In this document: piece by piece, positions 15,680 to 23,717 of the stretch
How the letters are laid out: every line of letters begins with the position of its first letter
How positions within the stretch are numbered: the stretch's first letter is position 1
Source: a bacterium
Lineage (GTDB): Bacteria; Patescibacteriota; Minisyncoccia; Phycocordibacterales; UBA9973
Reading direction: 5' to 3'
Assembly: GCA_021831595.1 (NCBI GenBank)
Contig: JAKBMK010000025.1
Span: 127,114-177,859, forward strand
DNA length: 50,746 nt
Notes under the pieces: model-generated
Seen by the model: only the letters and a program-made list of their open reading frames with translations
Told to the model about the DNA's origin: nothing
The model's database searches: none
Made by a program: the position numbers and the translations under genes

Positions 15680-18088
15680 ATGAAAAAGCTTTTATTAAAA
15701 GAAAAAGTTTTATTGACCCTCTCTATAGCTAGTATTTTTTGTTTGGTGTTGGCGGGATTTGTTGTTTATTTTTATGTTAACAAAATGTTGCTAAGCAACA
15801 AAGAAAACGAAATTACTATCAGTTCTATAGAGCAGACACATGAGACTGATATGAATTTTGAAAACAACAAGCTCTTCATACATATGCTTAGTACTAGAAC
15901 TAGAGTTAAAGAATTTCTTTTAAATCAAACACCAGCAAAAAACAAAGAATTAACTAAAATTTTTACAGATTACACCACTAGCAATAAAGATTATTTGGCT
16001 ATATATCTATTGGATACTAAGGGAGTTTGTTTAATATCTACAGACCCTCGTTTCATTGGTCAGGACTACAGCTTCAGAGATTATTTTAAAAATTCTATAA
16101 AAGGTAATTCTTTTGTGGATGTTGCTATAGGGAAAACAAGTAATCAATTTGGATATTATTTTTCTGATCCAGTCTATAATGACAATGGAGAAATTATAGG
16201 TATTATGATAGCTAAAGTTGATGAAAACGCTATTAATAAACCTATAAATAGAAGTGAAATAGTAAAAGAAAATACGGTGATGCTTGTTGACCAATTTGGT
16301 GTGGTTTTGTATTCAAACGATGAAAGTAGAAAATTAAAAAGTTTAGGATTTTTGAATGAAGGAGAAAAGGAAGAGATTAAACAGACGAACAAATTTTTAG
16401 ACAAAGAGATAATTCCTCTTCAGTATGATTTAGTACAAAAAGAAATTCGTACATATAAATCCCCTGTGATTCTGTCGTTATATGATAAAGAAGATAAAGA
16501 TAAAGAGATAATTAGTCTGGTCAAGATTAGGGATTTACCATTTTATTTAGTGACAGAAATAAGACTAGAAACAGTCAGTGCTCAAGTTTTAAATACAGTT
16601 ATTAGTCTTATAATTATAGTACTTATTGTATTAATTATAATCTCCTTAATAATATATTTCTTTATAATATATTTTATCAAACCGTTAGATAAATTTAAAT
16701 TATTTTTTACAAATATAAGTAAGGGAGACTTTAGTCAAGAAATAAAAATAGATACACAAGATGAATTTTCTGATATGGCTTTGTATACCAATAAAATGTC
16801 AAAAGATCTAAAAGATCTCTATGAAAATCTTGATAACAAGGTGAAAGAACAAACGAATAAAATTAATGAGAAGGTTAAGGAGTCTGAGAATCAGAATAAA
16901 GCAATATTGAATATCCTGGAAGATGTTGAAGGTGAAAAGTCGAAAGTAGAAAATCTTGCTAATGATTTGGAGAAATTCAAACTCGCTGTGGAGAATGCTT
17001 CTGATTTGATAGTTATTACGGACGCTGAAGGTGTTGTTATTTTTGGAAATAATGCAGTCGAGAAAATAACTGGTTACAAACCAGAAGAAGCCTTGGGTAA
17101 GAAGGCTGGAGTATTATGGAAGTCGCCAATGCCTAAAAGCTATTACGAAAATTTATGGGATACTATAAAGGTTCATAAAAGGGTTTTTATAAGTGAGATT
17201 CGAAACAAAAGAAAATCAGGAGATTTTTATACAGCCATTGTAAGTATTTCGCCGGTGTTTAATAGTAATGGAGATATTATCTATTTTGTGGCTATTGAAC
17301 GTGATATCACTAAGGAAAAGGAAGTTGATAAAGCTAAAACAGAATTCGTTTCCTTGGCTTCACACCAGCTTCGCACTCCACTTTCAGCGATAAACTGGTA
17401 CACAGAGATGCTTCTTGCCGGAGATGCTGGGGCTATAAATGAGGAACAGAAAAAATATTTGGAAGAAGTTGCCACGGGGAATAAGCGAATGGTAAACCTC
17501 GTTGATGATTTACTCAATGTTTCCCGTTTAGATATGGGCACATTTATAATAGAATCAAAACCAATAAATCTGAAAGATTTGATTAATAGTGTTCTCGATG
17601 AAAGTAAATCACAGATAATAAAAAGAGGGTTGGTCATTGAAGATGATATAGATGAAAACATTGGAGAATTTTCAGCTGATGAGAAATTACTTCGAATGAT
17701 CTTCCAGAATTTATTATCAAATGCTATAAAGTATACAGAGATTAAGGGTAGGGTAAAGATTTGCATTGAAAAAAAGAAGAAAGGAGATGAGTTCGGTCAT
17801 AAGAAATTAGATGAAGACAGTTTGGTCTTTTTCGTGGAAGATTCTGGTATGGGTATACCTATCTATCAGCAAGATAAAATCTTCCAGAAATTGTTCCGTG
17901 CAGATAATGCAAAAGAGTCAGAAACAGAGGGGACTGGTCTTGGCCTATATGTGATCAAGTCTATTGTAGACAAAGCTGGTGGTGAGATATGGTTCAAATC
18001 AGAAGAAAACAAAGGGACCACTTTCTATGTTTCTTTCCCTATTAGTGGAATGAAGATGAAAGAAGTCGAGACGCAAGTATTTATTTAA
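15680..18088 (+). CDS. Cache-HAMP-PAS sensor histidine kinase
   Basis: 802 residues. Span ~11-34; extracellular dCache-like domain (LAIYLLDTKGVCLISTDPRF, YYFSDPVYNDNGEIIGIMIA) to ~300; span ~308-333; HAMP ~335-390; coiled coil to ~430; PAS (ASDLIVITDAEGVVIFGNNA) ~435-550; HisKA with the phospho-acceptor His562 in SLASHQLRTPLSAINW; HATPase with N box NLLSNAIKYT, G1 DSGMGIP and G2 GTGLGLYV. All catalytic motifs are intact, so it should autophosphorylate and pass phosphate to the receivers that follow. Located 19 bases after the kinase-less Cache gene. Confidence 0.95.
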   Translation: MKKLLLKEKVLLTLSIASIFCLVLAGFVVYFYVNKMLLSNKENEITISSIEQTHETDMNFENNKLFIHMLSTRTRVKEFLLNQTPAKNKELTKIFTDYTTSNKDYLAIYLLDTKGVCLISTDPRFIGQDYSFRDYFKNSIKGNSFVDVAIGKTSNQFGYYFSDPVYNDNGEIIGIMIAKVDENAINKPINRSEIVKENTVMLVDQFGVVLYSNDESRKLKSLGFLNEGEKEEIKQTNKFLDKEIIPLQYDLVQKEIRTYKSPVILSLYDKEDKDKEIISLVKIRDLPFYLVTEIRLETVSAQVLNTVISLIIIVLIVLIIISLIIYFFIIYFIKPLDKFKLFFTNISKGDFSQEIKIDTQDEFSDMALYTNKMSKDLKDLYENLDNKVKEQTNKINEKVKESENQNKAILNILEDVEGEKSKVENLANDLEKFKLAVENASDLIVITDAEGVVIFGNNAVEKITGYKPEEALGKKAGVLWKSPMPKSYYENLWDTIKVHKRVFISEIRNKRKSGDFYTAIVSISPVFNSNGDIIYFVAIERDITKEKEVDKAKTEFVSLASHQLRTPLSAINWYTEMLLAGDAGAINEEQKKYLEEVATGNKRMVNLVDDLLNVSRLDMGTFIIESKPINLKDLINSVLDESKSQIIKRGLVIEDDIDENIGEFSADEKLLRMIFQNLLSNAIKYTEIKGRVKICIEKKKKGDEFGHKKLDEDSLVFFVEDSGMGIPIYQQDKIFQKLFRADNAKESETEGTGLGLYVIKSIVDKAGGEIWFKSEENKGTTFYVSFPISGMKMKEVETQVFI

Positions 18089-18106
18089 TTAATTTATAAT
18101 TGTAAT

Positions 18107-18511
18107 ATGTCAGACCGTAAATATGTAGTACTAGTGGTAGAAGATGAGAAGCCTTTACTGGAAGCGATAAGATTAAAACTGGAAAAGATGAATTTTGGTG
18201 TGGTGGAAGCACGTACTATTGAGGAAGCCAAAGATTGTATGTTAAATTTAGATAAGATAGATGTCGTCTGGCTAGATCATTATCTTATAGGCAAAGGGAA
18301 TGGGCTTGATTTTATTGCTTGGTGCAAAGATGAAAATAATATGAAATATAGAGAGGTTCCTATTTTTGTAGTTTCAAATACTGCAAGTCCAGACAAGATT
18401 GAAACATATATGAACCTAGGAGCTAGTAAGTACTTTATTAAGTCGAATAATAAATTAGAAGATATAATAAATGAGATTTCTAAAACACTATTATTAGGGG
18501 AATCAAAATAA
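18107..18511 (+). CDS. Stand-alone receiver-domain response regulator
   Basis: 134 residues, a single receiver domain. Acidic pair Glu12-Asp13 (VVEDEKPLL), phospho-acceptor Asp57 in VVWLDHYLIG, Ser/Thr in VVSNTAS and Lys in YFIKS are all present. No DNA-binding or enzymatic output, so it acts by protein contact or as a phosphate sink. The -LDHYLIGKGNG- loop differs from the usual D-x-x-MP. It follows the kinase by 18 bases and precedes a second receiver by six bases. Confidence 0.92.
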   Translation: MSDRKYVVLVVEDEKPLLEAIRLKLEKMNFGVVEARTIEEAKDCMLNLDKIDVVWLDHYLIGKGNGLDFIAWCKDENNMKYREVPIFVVSNTASPDKIETYMNLGASKYFIKSNNKLEDIINEISKTLLLGESK

Positions 18512-18517
18512 AATAAA

Positions 18518-18904
18518 ATGGAAAATAAAAAAATAATTCTTATAACAGAAGACGAGAAAGCTTTAAGAAATGCACTGGATGATAAATTACAAAAAGAAGG
18601 GTTTACCATATTAGATGCTGAGAATGGAGAAGAAGGGCTTGCTCTTGCTCTCTTAGAACACCCAGATCTTATTTTGCTTGATATTGTTATGCCCAAAATG
18701 AACGGTATGAAGATGTTGAAGGAGTTGAGAGCTGATGAATGGGGTAAAACTGTTCCTGTTATTATGCTTACCAATCTATCAAGTGCTGACGAAGAAAGGA
18801 ATAGAGATATTACAGCACTCGAACCAACTTACTATTTCATGAAGACAGATATCAAAATAGAACAAGTTGTAGAGAAAATCAAAGAAAGACTTGGGATGAT
18901 GTAA
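18518..18904 (+). CDS. Stand-alone receiver-domain response regulator
   Basis: 128 residues, single receiver domain. Glu11-Asp12, phospho-acceptor Asp55 in LILLDIVMPKMNG, Thr in VIMLTNLSS and Lys in YFMKTD. Close in style to the broken receiver at 6425 (EDEKxL, VMPKxxG, LTNL), so the two are probably paralogues. Output must be through a protein partner; pilus motors are a natural candidate given the locus, but nothing in the sequence proves it. Confidence 0.92.
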   Translation: MENKKIILITEDEKALRNALDDKLQKEGFTILDAENGEEGLALALLEHPDLILLDIVMPKMNGMKMLKELRADEWGKTVPVIMLTNLSSADEERNRDITALEPTYYFMKTDIKIEQVVEKIKERLGMM

Positions 18905-18925
18905 TTTCGGGTTTTCTCTTAAATC

Positions 18926-18934
18926 TGCTATATT
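18926..18934 (+). promoter_or_regulatory. Extended -10 promoter of ychF, leaderless
   Basis: TGC-TATATT (18926-18934), six bases, then ATG at 18941. Same geometry as at several other genes in the window. Confidence 0.6.
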
Positions 18935-18940
18935 CTAAAC

Positions 18941-20053
18941 ATGAGTTTATCAATCGGAATTGTCGGTTTGCCAAATGTGGGGAAATCCACGCTTTTTAAC
19001 GCTCTTACAAAAAAGGGTGTTCCTTGTGAGAATTATCCATTTTGTACCATAGACCCGTCTGTCGGAGTTGTGGCTGTTCCAGACGATCGTCTTTGGAAAC
19101 TTTCAGAATTCTCTAAATCTGCCAAAACCATCCCGGCCGCTATAGAATTCGTAGATATAGCGGGTCTTGTAAAAGGAGCATCAGAAGGTGAAGGGTTGGG
19201 TAATAAATTTTTGGCAAATATACGTGAAGTAGACGCTATACTTGAAATGGTTAGAATTTTCCCTCTGAAGAGCGGCAAGGGGAATGAAATACTTCATGTC
19301 ATGGGAGATATTGATCCACTTAGAGATATTGAAATAATAAACTTAGAGCTTATCCTTGCTGATTTAGAAACTGTCATAAAGAGAAAGAATAATATTACTA
19401 GAGAAGTAAGACGAGGAGATAAAGAATTTATCTTAGAAGAAGAAGCTTTGAATAAACTTATACCAGTATTAGAAGCGGGCCGTCTTGCTAACATTGTAGA
19501 ATTTAATGAAAAAGAATTAGAGAAAATAAAACAATTGGGGCTTTTATCTATGAAGCCTTTTATATATGGACTAAACAAAAGAGCTGGATCAGAAAATCTT
19601 GATACTGCTAATCCTGAGGTTTTTAAAGAGCTTACGGATTATATAGAAAGCATGGGTTCTAGATATGTAGTGATAGATGCAAAAGTGGAAGATGAACTCA
19701 AAGATTTTGAAGGAGAAGAAAAGGAGATGTTTAGAAAAGAACTAGGAAGTGAAGATGATGGTATTAATAATCTAATCACAGAAGGATATAAGCTTCTGGG
19801 ACTTGATACTTATTTTACTACTGGAGAAGACGAGACTCGTGCTTGGACTATAAAGAAAGGTAGTACTGCACCTGTAGCAGGTATGGCCATTCATACAGAT
19901 TTTAAAGACAAATTTATTCGTGCAGAGGTTGTATTTTGGGAAGATTTACTCCTAGCTGGTAGTTTTGCAGAAGCTCGTGCAAAAGGTAAGGTTCGTACAG
20001 AAGGCAAAGAATATATCGTTAAAAATGGGGATGTTATAGAATTTAAGATATAA
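18941..20053 (+). CDS. ychF: Ribosome-binding ATPase YchF (Obg family)
   Basis: 370 residues, family-typical. Walker A GLPNVGKSTLFNAL near the N-terminus, switch region and DIAGLVKGASEGEGLGNKFL, a helical insert, and a C-terminal TGS domain from ~285 (WTIKKGSTAPVAGMAIHTDF, FIRAEVV). YchF prefers ATP to GTP and binds the ribosome; it is linked to stress responses and redox control. The usual N-x-x-E base-recognition motif appears altered (YGLNKRAGSE). Monocistronic with its own promoter. Confidence 0.97.
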   Translation: MSLSIGIVGLPNVGKSTLFNALTKKGVPCENYPFCTIDPSVGVVAVPDDRLWKLSEFSKSAKTIPAAIEFVDIAGLVKGASEGEGLGNKFLANIREVDAILEMVRIFPLKSGKGNEILHVMGDIDPLRDIEIINLELILADLETVIKRKNNITREVRRGDKEFILEEEALNKLIPVLEAGRLANIVEFNEKELEKIKQLGLLSMKPFIYGLNKRAGSENLDTANPEVFKELTDYIESMGSRYVVIDAKVEDELKDFEGEEKEMFRKELGSEDDGINNLITEGYKLLGLDTYFTTGEDETRAWTIKKGSTAPVAGMAIHTDFKDKFIRAEVVFWEDLLLAGSFAEARAKGKVRTEGKEYIVKNGDVIEFKI

Positions 20054-20063
20054 AACATTTTAC

Positions 20064-20092
20064 TTGTAGATGCCAGATGGTAGAAGTATAAT
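20064..20092 (+). promoter_or_regulatory. Promoter of tsaC
   Basis: TTGTAG (20064-20069), 17-base spacer, TATAAT (20087-20092). Transcription would start near 20099, which rules out the ATG at 20093 and supports the ATG at 20117. Confidence 0.6.
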
Positions 20093-20116
20093 ATGTATAG
20101 TAAGATTTTATTAAGT

Positions 20117-20704
20117 ATGAAAACTGATTGGCAAAAAGCAATAGAAATAATCAAAAATAATGGATTGGTAATACTACCCACGGATACTTTGTATGGTTTA
20201 GTGGCAAGCACTAAAGCTAAAAAAGCTATTGATAAAATATATAAAATAAAAGAGAGAGATGAAAATAAAGCACTAATAGTACTTATTTCTTCTTTTAAAG
20301 ATTTAAACAAGTTTGGTATAAAAATAAATAAAAAAGAAATTGAATTTTTAAACAAAATTTGGCCAGGGGAAGTAAGTGTATTACTTTCTTGTAATGATCT
20401 AAAATTCAAATACATACACAGAGGTACTAATGAAATAGCTTTTAGAATGATAGGAGATAAAAACAAGGACCTGTTTAATTTATTAGAAAAGGTTGACCCT
20501 GTTGTAGCTCCAAGTGCAAATAAAGAAGGTTTTGTTCCAGCTGAAACAATAAAAGAGGCCAAGTCTTATTTTGGAGGGGATGTAGATTTATATATAAATG
20601 GTGGTCGGAGGGTAGGTGAACCTTCAACTTTAATAAGACTTAAGAATGAACAAATCGAGGTTTTAAGACAGGGGAAAGTTAAAATAAAAACGTTAAAAAT
20701 ATGA
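20117..20704 (+). CDS. tsaC: Threonylcarbamoyl-AMP synthase (TsaC/Sua5/YrdC family)
   Basis: 195 residues from ATG 20117, the short TsaC-type length without the Sua5 C-terminal domain. Family motifs: NNGLVILPTDTLYGLVA, KAIDKIYKIKERDENKALIVL, WPGEVSVLL, and PVVAPSANKEGF, then GEPSTLIRL. The enzyme makes threonylcarbamoyl-AMP from Thr, bicarbonate and ATP for t6A37 in ANN-decoding tRNAs; its partner TsaD is encoded at 36629-37729. TsaB and TsaE are not in the window. Confidence 0.95.
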   Translation: MKTDWQKAIEIIKNNGLVILPTDTLYGLVASTKAKKAIDKIYKIKERDENKALIVLISSFKDLNKFGIKINKKEIEFLNKIWPGEVSVLLSCNDLKFKYIHRGTNEIAFRMIGDKNKDLFNLLEKVDPVVAPSANKEGFVPAETIKEAKSYFGGDVDLYINGGRRVGEPSTLIRLKNEQIEVLRQGKVKIKTLKI

Positions 20705-20712
20705 TATGAAGG

Positions 20713-20744
20713 GGTCCTGCTAAATTTCATTGCAGGCCTTTTTC
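20713..20744 (+). terminator. Intrinsic terminator after tsaC
   Basis: Stem CCTGC (20716-20720) / GCAGG (20732-20736), extended by GG/CC around a one-base bulge, followed by a TTTTT run (20739-20743). It separates tsaC from the promoter of the next gene, whose TATAAT lies at 20748-20753. Confidence 0.7.
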
Positions 20745-20762
20745 TGTTATAATAGAAACATT

Positions 20763-21323
20763 ATGGAAACAAATATAAACAATCAACCAAATAATCAAAA
20801 AGGTCTAGGTTTTGTAAAGATTTCTATCATTGTGGCTATTGTCATAGTCATGAATTTATTTTTTAATTATACTGTGTCTTTAGTTTATAAGGAACCTGTT
20901 TTTGATTCCTATATAAAGCCAGCCCAAGTTGTTGAGACCATAAAAACAAAAGAAGAATGTCTCAAAGTGGGGGGTCAGTGGAGCGAGAATGCATACCCAA
21001 ATCTAGATGTAAAAGGAAAGACAGAGGTTCAAGGTTATTGTAATGAGAATTACACAAAGCAACTAAATTACGAAACAGCTCGCAAGGTTTATGAAAAGAA
21101 AGTTTTCATTACACTTATTATTTTGGGAATTATTTCTTTAATTTCAGGAGGGTTTATTGCTATTTCTGTTCTCTCAATATCTTTTGCTTGGGGTGGAGTT
21201 CTTTCTCTTATTATTGCTTCAATGCGTTACTGGTCTCAAGCTGATAATTTGGCAAAAGTTATAATTCTCGCTATTGCCCTGGGAATTCTCATATGGTTAG
21301 CAATAAAGAAATTTAACAAATAA
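20763..21323 (+). CDS. Three-span membrane protein of unknown function
   Basis: 186 residues from ATG 20763; the in-frame start at 20730 lies in the terminator and is rejected. Membrane span ~15-37, an extracytoplasmic loop of ~70 residues with two cysteines (EECLKVGGQW, VQGYCNENY), then three hydrophobic segments toward the C-terminus (ITLIILGIISLISGGF, VLSISFAWGGVLSLII, VIILAIALGILIWLAI). TATAAT at 20748-20753 gives a very short leader. I recognise no named family; similar proteins seem common in this lineage. leuS follows after 15 bases. Confidence 0.72.
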   Translation: METNINNQPNNQKGLGFVKISIIVAIVIVMNLFFNYTVSLVYKEPVFDSYIKPAQVVETIKTKEECLKVGGQWSENAYPNLDVKGKTEVQGYCNENYTKQLNYETARKVYEKKVFITLIILGIISLISGGFIAISVLSISFAWGGVLSLIIASMRYWSQADNLAKVIILAIALGILIWLAIKKFNK

Positions 21324-21338
21324 TAAACATAAATAATA

Positions 21339-23651
21339 ATGAATAATTACGATCATAAAAAAATAGAAAAGAAGTGGCAAGGCGTCTGGGAAAAAAGTAA
21401 AATCTATGAAGCTAAAACAGGAGGTAAAGGGAAGACTTTTTATGGTCTTATAGAGTTTCCTTATCCATCAGGAGCCGGGCTCCATGTGGGGCATATTCGT
21501 TCCAATACGGCGATGGATATCATCTCGCGCAAACGCAGAATGGAAGGGTACAATGTTCTCTATCCAATAGGTTGGGATGCCTTCGGTCTTCCGACAGAGA
21601 ACTACGCTATCAAAATGGGCATAGATCCAGCCAAGATAACTAAAACTAATACAGATGTGTTCCGAAAACAGCTCAAATCTGTAGGTTTTGGGTTTGATTG
21701 GTCACGAGAGATAGATACGACCAATCCAGCTTATTTCAAATGGACGCAATGGATATTCCTTCAAATGTATAAAAAGGGTCTTGCTTATAAACATCGTACA
21801 ACTATAAACTGGTGTCCTAAATGTAAGATTGGTCTTGCTAATGAAGAAGTTGTCGGTGGTGTCTGTGATCGATGTGAAAGTCCTGTTGAGAAGAGAGAGA
21901 AGGAGCAGTGGATGCTCGCTATCACAAAGTACGCAGACAGACTAGACAAAGATTTAGATAAAACAAAATATTTAGAAAAAATAAAAATTCAACAGAGAAA
22001 TTGGATAGGTAAAAGTGAAGGGAGCGAAATCGAATTTCCTATAAAAGATTCATTAGAGAAAATAAAAGTGTTTACAACTCGTGCAGACACTATCTTCGGT
22101 GCGACATATGTCGTACTTGCTCCAGAACATGATTTAGTCACAAAACTTAAACCACAAATATCTAACTCAAAAGAAGTGGAAGCTTATATCAAAGCCGTAA
22201 AAGATAAGACAGATATAGATAGAACTTCTGATGATAAGGAAAAGACAGGTGTAGAATTGAAAGGAATAAGAGCCATCAATCCTGCCAATGGTGAAGAGGT
22301 ATCTATATGGATTGCCGATTATGTCTTGGCGACTTATGGTACCGGAGCGATAATGGCAGTTCCACAACACGATGAGAGAGATAGAGATTTTGCTACAAAG
22401 TTTAATTTGCCAATTATAGATAAACCACTCGTAGATACTAAAGAAATCACAGACAAAGTTGGAGGAAAGATTGTCACGAAATACAAACTTCGAGACTGGG
22501 TCTTTTCTAGACAGAGATATTGGGGTGAACCGATTCCGATAGTTCATTGTGATAGGTGTGGCTATGTGCCAGTTCCAGAGAAAGAGCTTCCTATATTATT
22601 ACCGAAAGTTAAATCTTATGTACCGACAGATAACGGAGAATCTCCTCTCGCTATTATTTCTAAATGGGTAAATACGACTTGCCCTAAATGTAAAGGGAAA
22701 GCAAAGAGAGAGACTGATACAATGCCGAACTGGGCAGGCTCTTCTTGGTATTTCTTGCGTTATACAGATCCAAAGAACAAGAAAGAGTTTGCCTCTAAAA
22801 AGGCCTTAAAATACTGGATGAAGAATGGAGTAGATTGGTATAACGGAGGAATGGAACATACAACTCTTCACTTGCTTTACTCTCGTTTCTGGCATAAGTT
22901 TTTGTATGATATGAAGCTTGTTCCTACGAGTGAGCCATATATGAAGAGAACTTCACATGGAATGATACTGGCTGAAGGAGGAGTGAAAATGTCGAAGTCT
23001 ATAGGGAACACCGTAGATCCAAAAGAAATAGTTGCACTATACGGAGCAGATACTTTGCGCATCTATGAGATGTTCATCGGTCCTTTTGATCAGTCTGTTG
23101 CTTGGTCTACTGAGAGTATAATTGGCTCTAGAAGATTCCTTGATAAGATTGCGAGAATTCAAGACAGGGTAAAGAATGTGAAAAGCGATGATGTTTTAGA
23201 AAAATCTCTTCATAAAACAATAAAGAAAGTTAGTGAAGATATTGAATCAATGAATTTCAACACTTCTGTATCTTCTATGATGGTTCTTGTAAATGAAATG
23301 GAAAAATCTCAAAATATTGGGATTAAAGATTTCAAAATGTTTTTACAAATTTTAGCTCCATTTGCTCCTCATATTACAGAGGAATTATGGCAGAAATTGG
23401 GGGAGAAAAAATCGATTCATAAAAGTTCTTGGCCTAAATGGGACAAGAAGAAAGTTGTAGATGAAAACATTACGATAGGAGTTCAGATAAATGGCAAGGT
23501 CCGTACAGAAATAACAATTCCCGTAGATATCAACGAAGAGGATATAAAAACCTTGGTTTTAAAGGATAAAAAAGTATCGGAATGGATAGGAGAGAAACCC
23601 ATAAGACGTGTCATTTATATAAAGGGGAGAATTATTAATATAGTAGTCTAG
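21339..23651 (+). CDS. leuS: Leucyl-tRNA synthetase
   Basis: 770 residues, shorter than the common 800-880. HIGH motif as GAGLHVGHIRS, KMSKS motif GGVKMSKSIGNTV, two Cys4 zinc knuckles (CPKCKIG...CDRCESP; CDRCGYV...CPKCKGK), and the CP1 editing domain with TTRADTIFGATYVVLAPEHDL and YGTGAIMAVPQHDERD. The anticodon-binding and C-terminal domains are present but compact. It charges tRNA-Leu and edits mischarged products. Confidence 0.98.
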   Translation: MNNYDHKKIEKKWQGVWEKSKIYEAKTGGKGKTFYGLIEFPYPSGAGLHVGHIRSNTAMDIISRKRRMEGYNVLYPIGWDAFGLPTENYAIKMGIDPAKITKTNTDVFRKQLKSVGFGFDWSREIDTTNPAYFKWTQWIFLQMYKKGLAYKHRTTINWCPKCKIGLANEEVVGGVCDRCESPVEKREKEQWMLAITKYADRLDKDLDKTKYLEKIKIQQRNWIGKSEGSEIEFPIKDSLEKIKVFTTRADTIFGATYVVLAPEHDLVTKLKPQISNSKEVEAYIKAVKDKTDIDRTSDDKEKTGVELKGIRAINPANGEEVSIWIADYVLATYGTGAIMAVPQHDERDRDFATKFNLPIIDKPLVDTKEITDKVGGKIVTKYKLRDWVFSRQRYWGEPIPIVHCDRCGYVPVPEKELPILLPKVKSYVPTDNGESPLAIISKWVNTTCPKCKGKAKRETDTMPNWAGSSWYFLRYTDPKNKKEFASKKALKYWMKNGVDWYNGGMEHTTLHLLYSRFWHKFLYDMKLVPTSEPYMKRTSHGMILAEGGVKMSKSIGNTVDPKEIVALYGADTLRIYEMFIGPFDQSVAWSTESIIGSRRFLDKIARIQDRVKNVKSDDVLEKSLHKTIKKVSEDIESMNFNTSVSSMMVLVNEMEKSQNIGIKDFKMFLQILAPFAPHITEELWQKLGEKKSIHKSSWPKWDKKKVVDENITIGVQINGKVRTEITIPVDINEEDIKTLVLKDKKVSEWIGEKPIRRVIYIKGRIINIVV

Positions 23652-23717
23652 CTTTATGGTTATTTATTAAGTATAATATGGTCATTAGTAATAAATTATT
23701 AGTAAGATTATAAAAAT

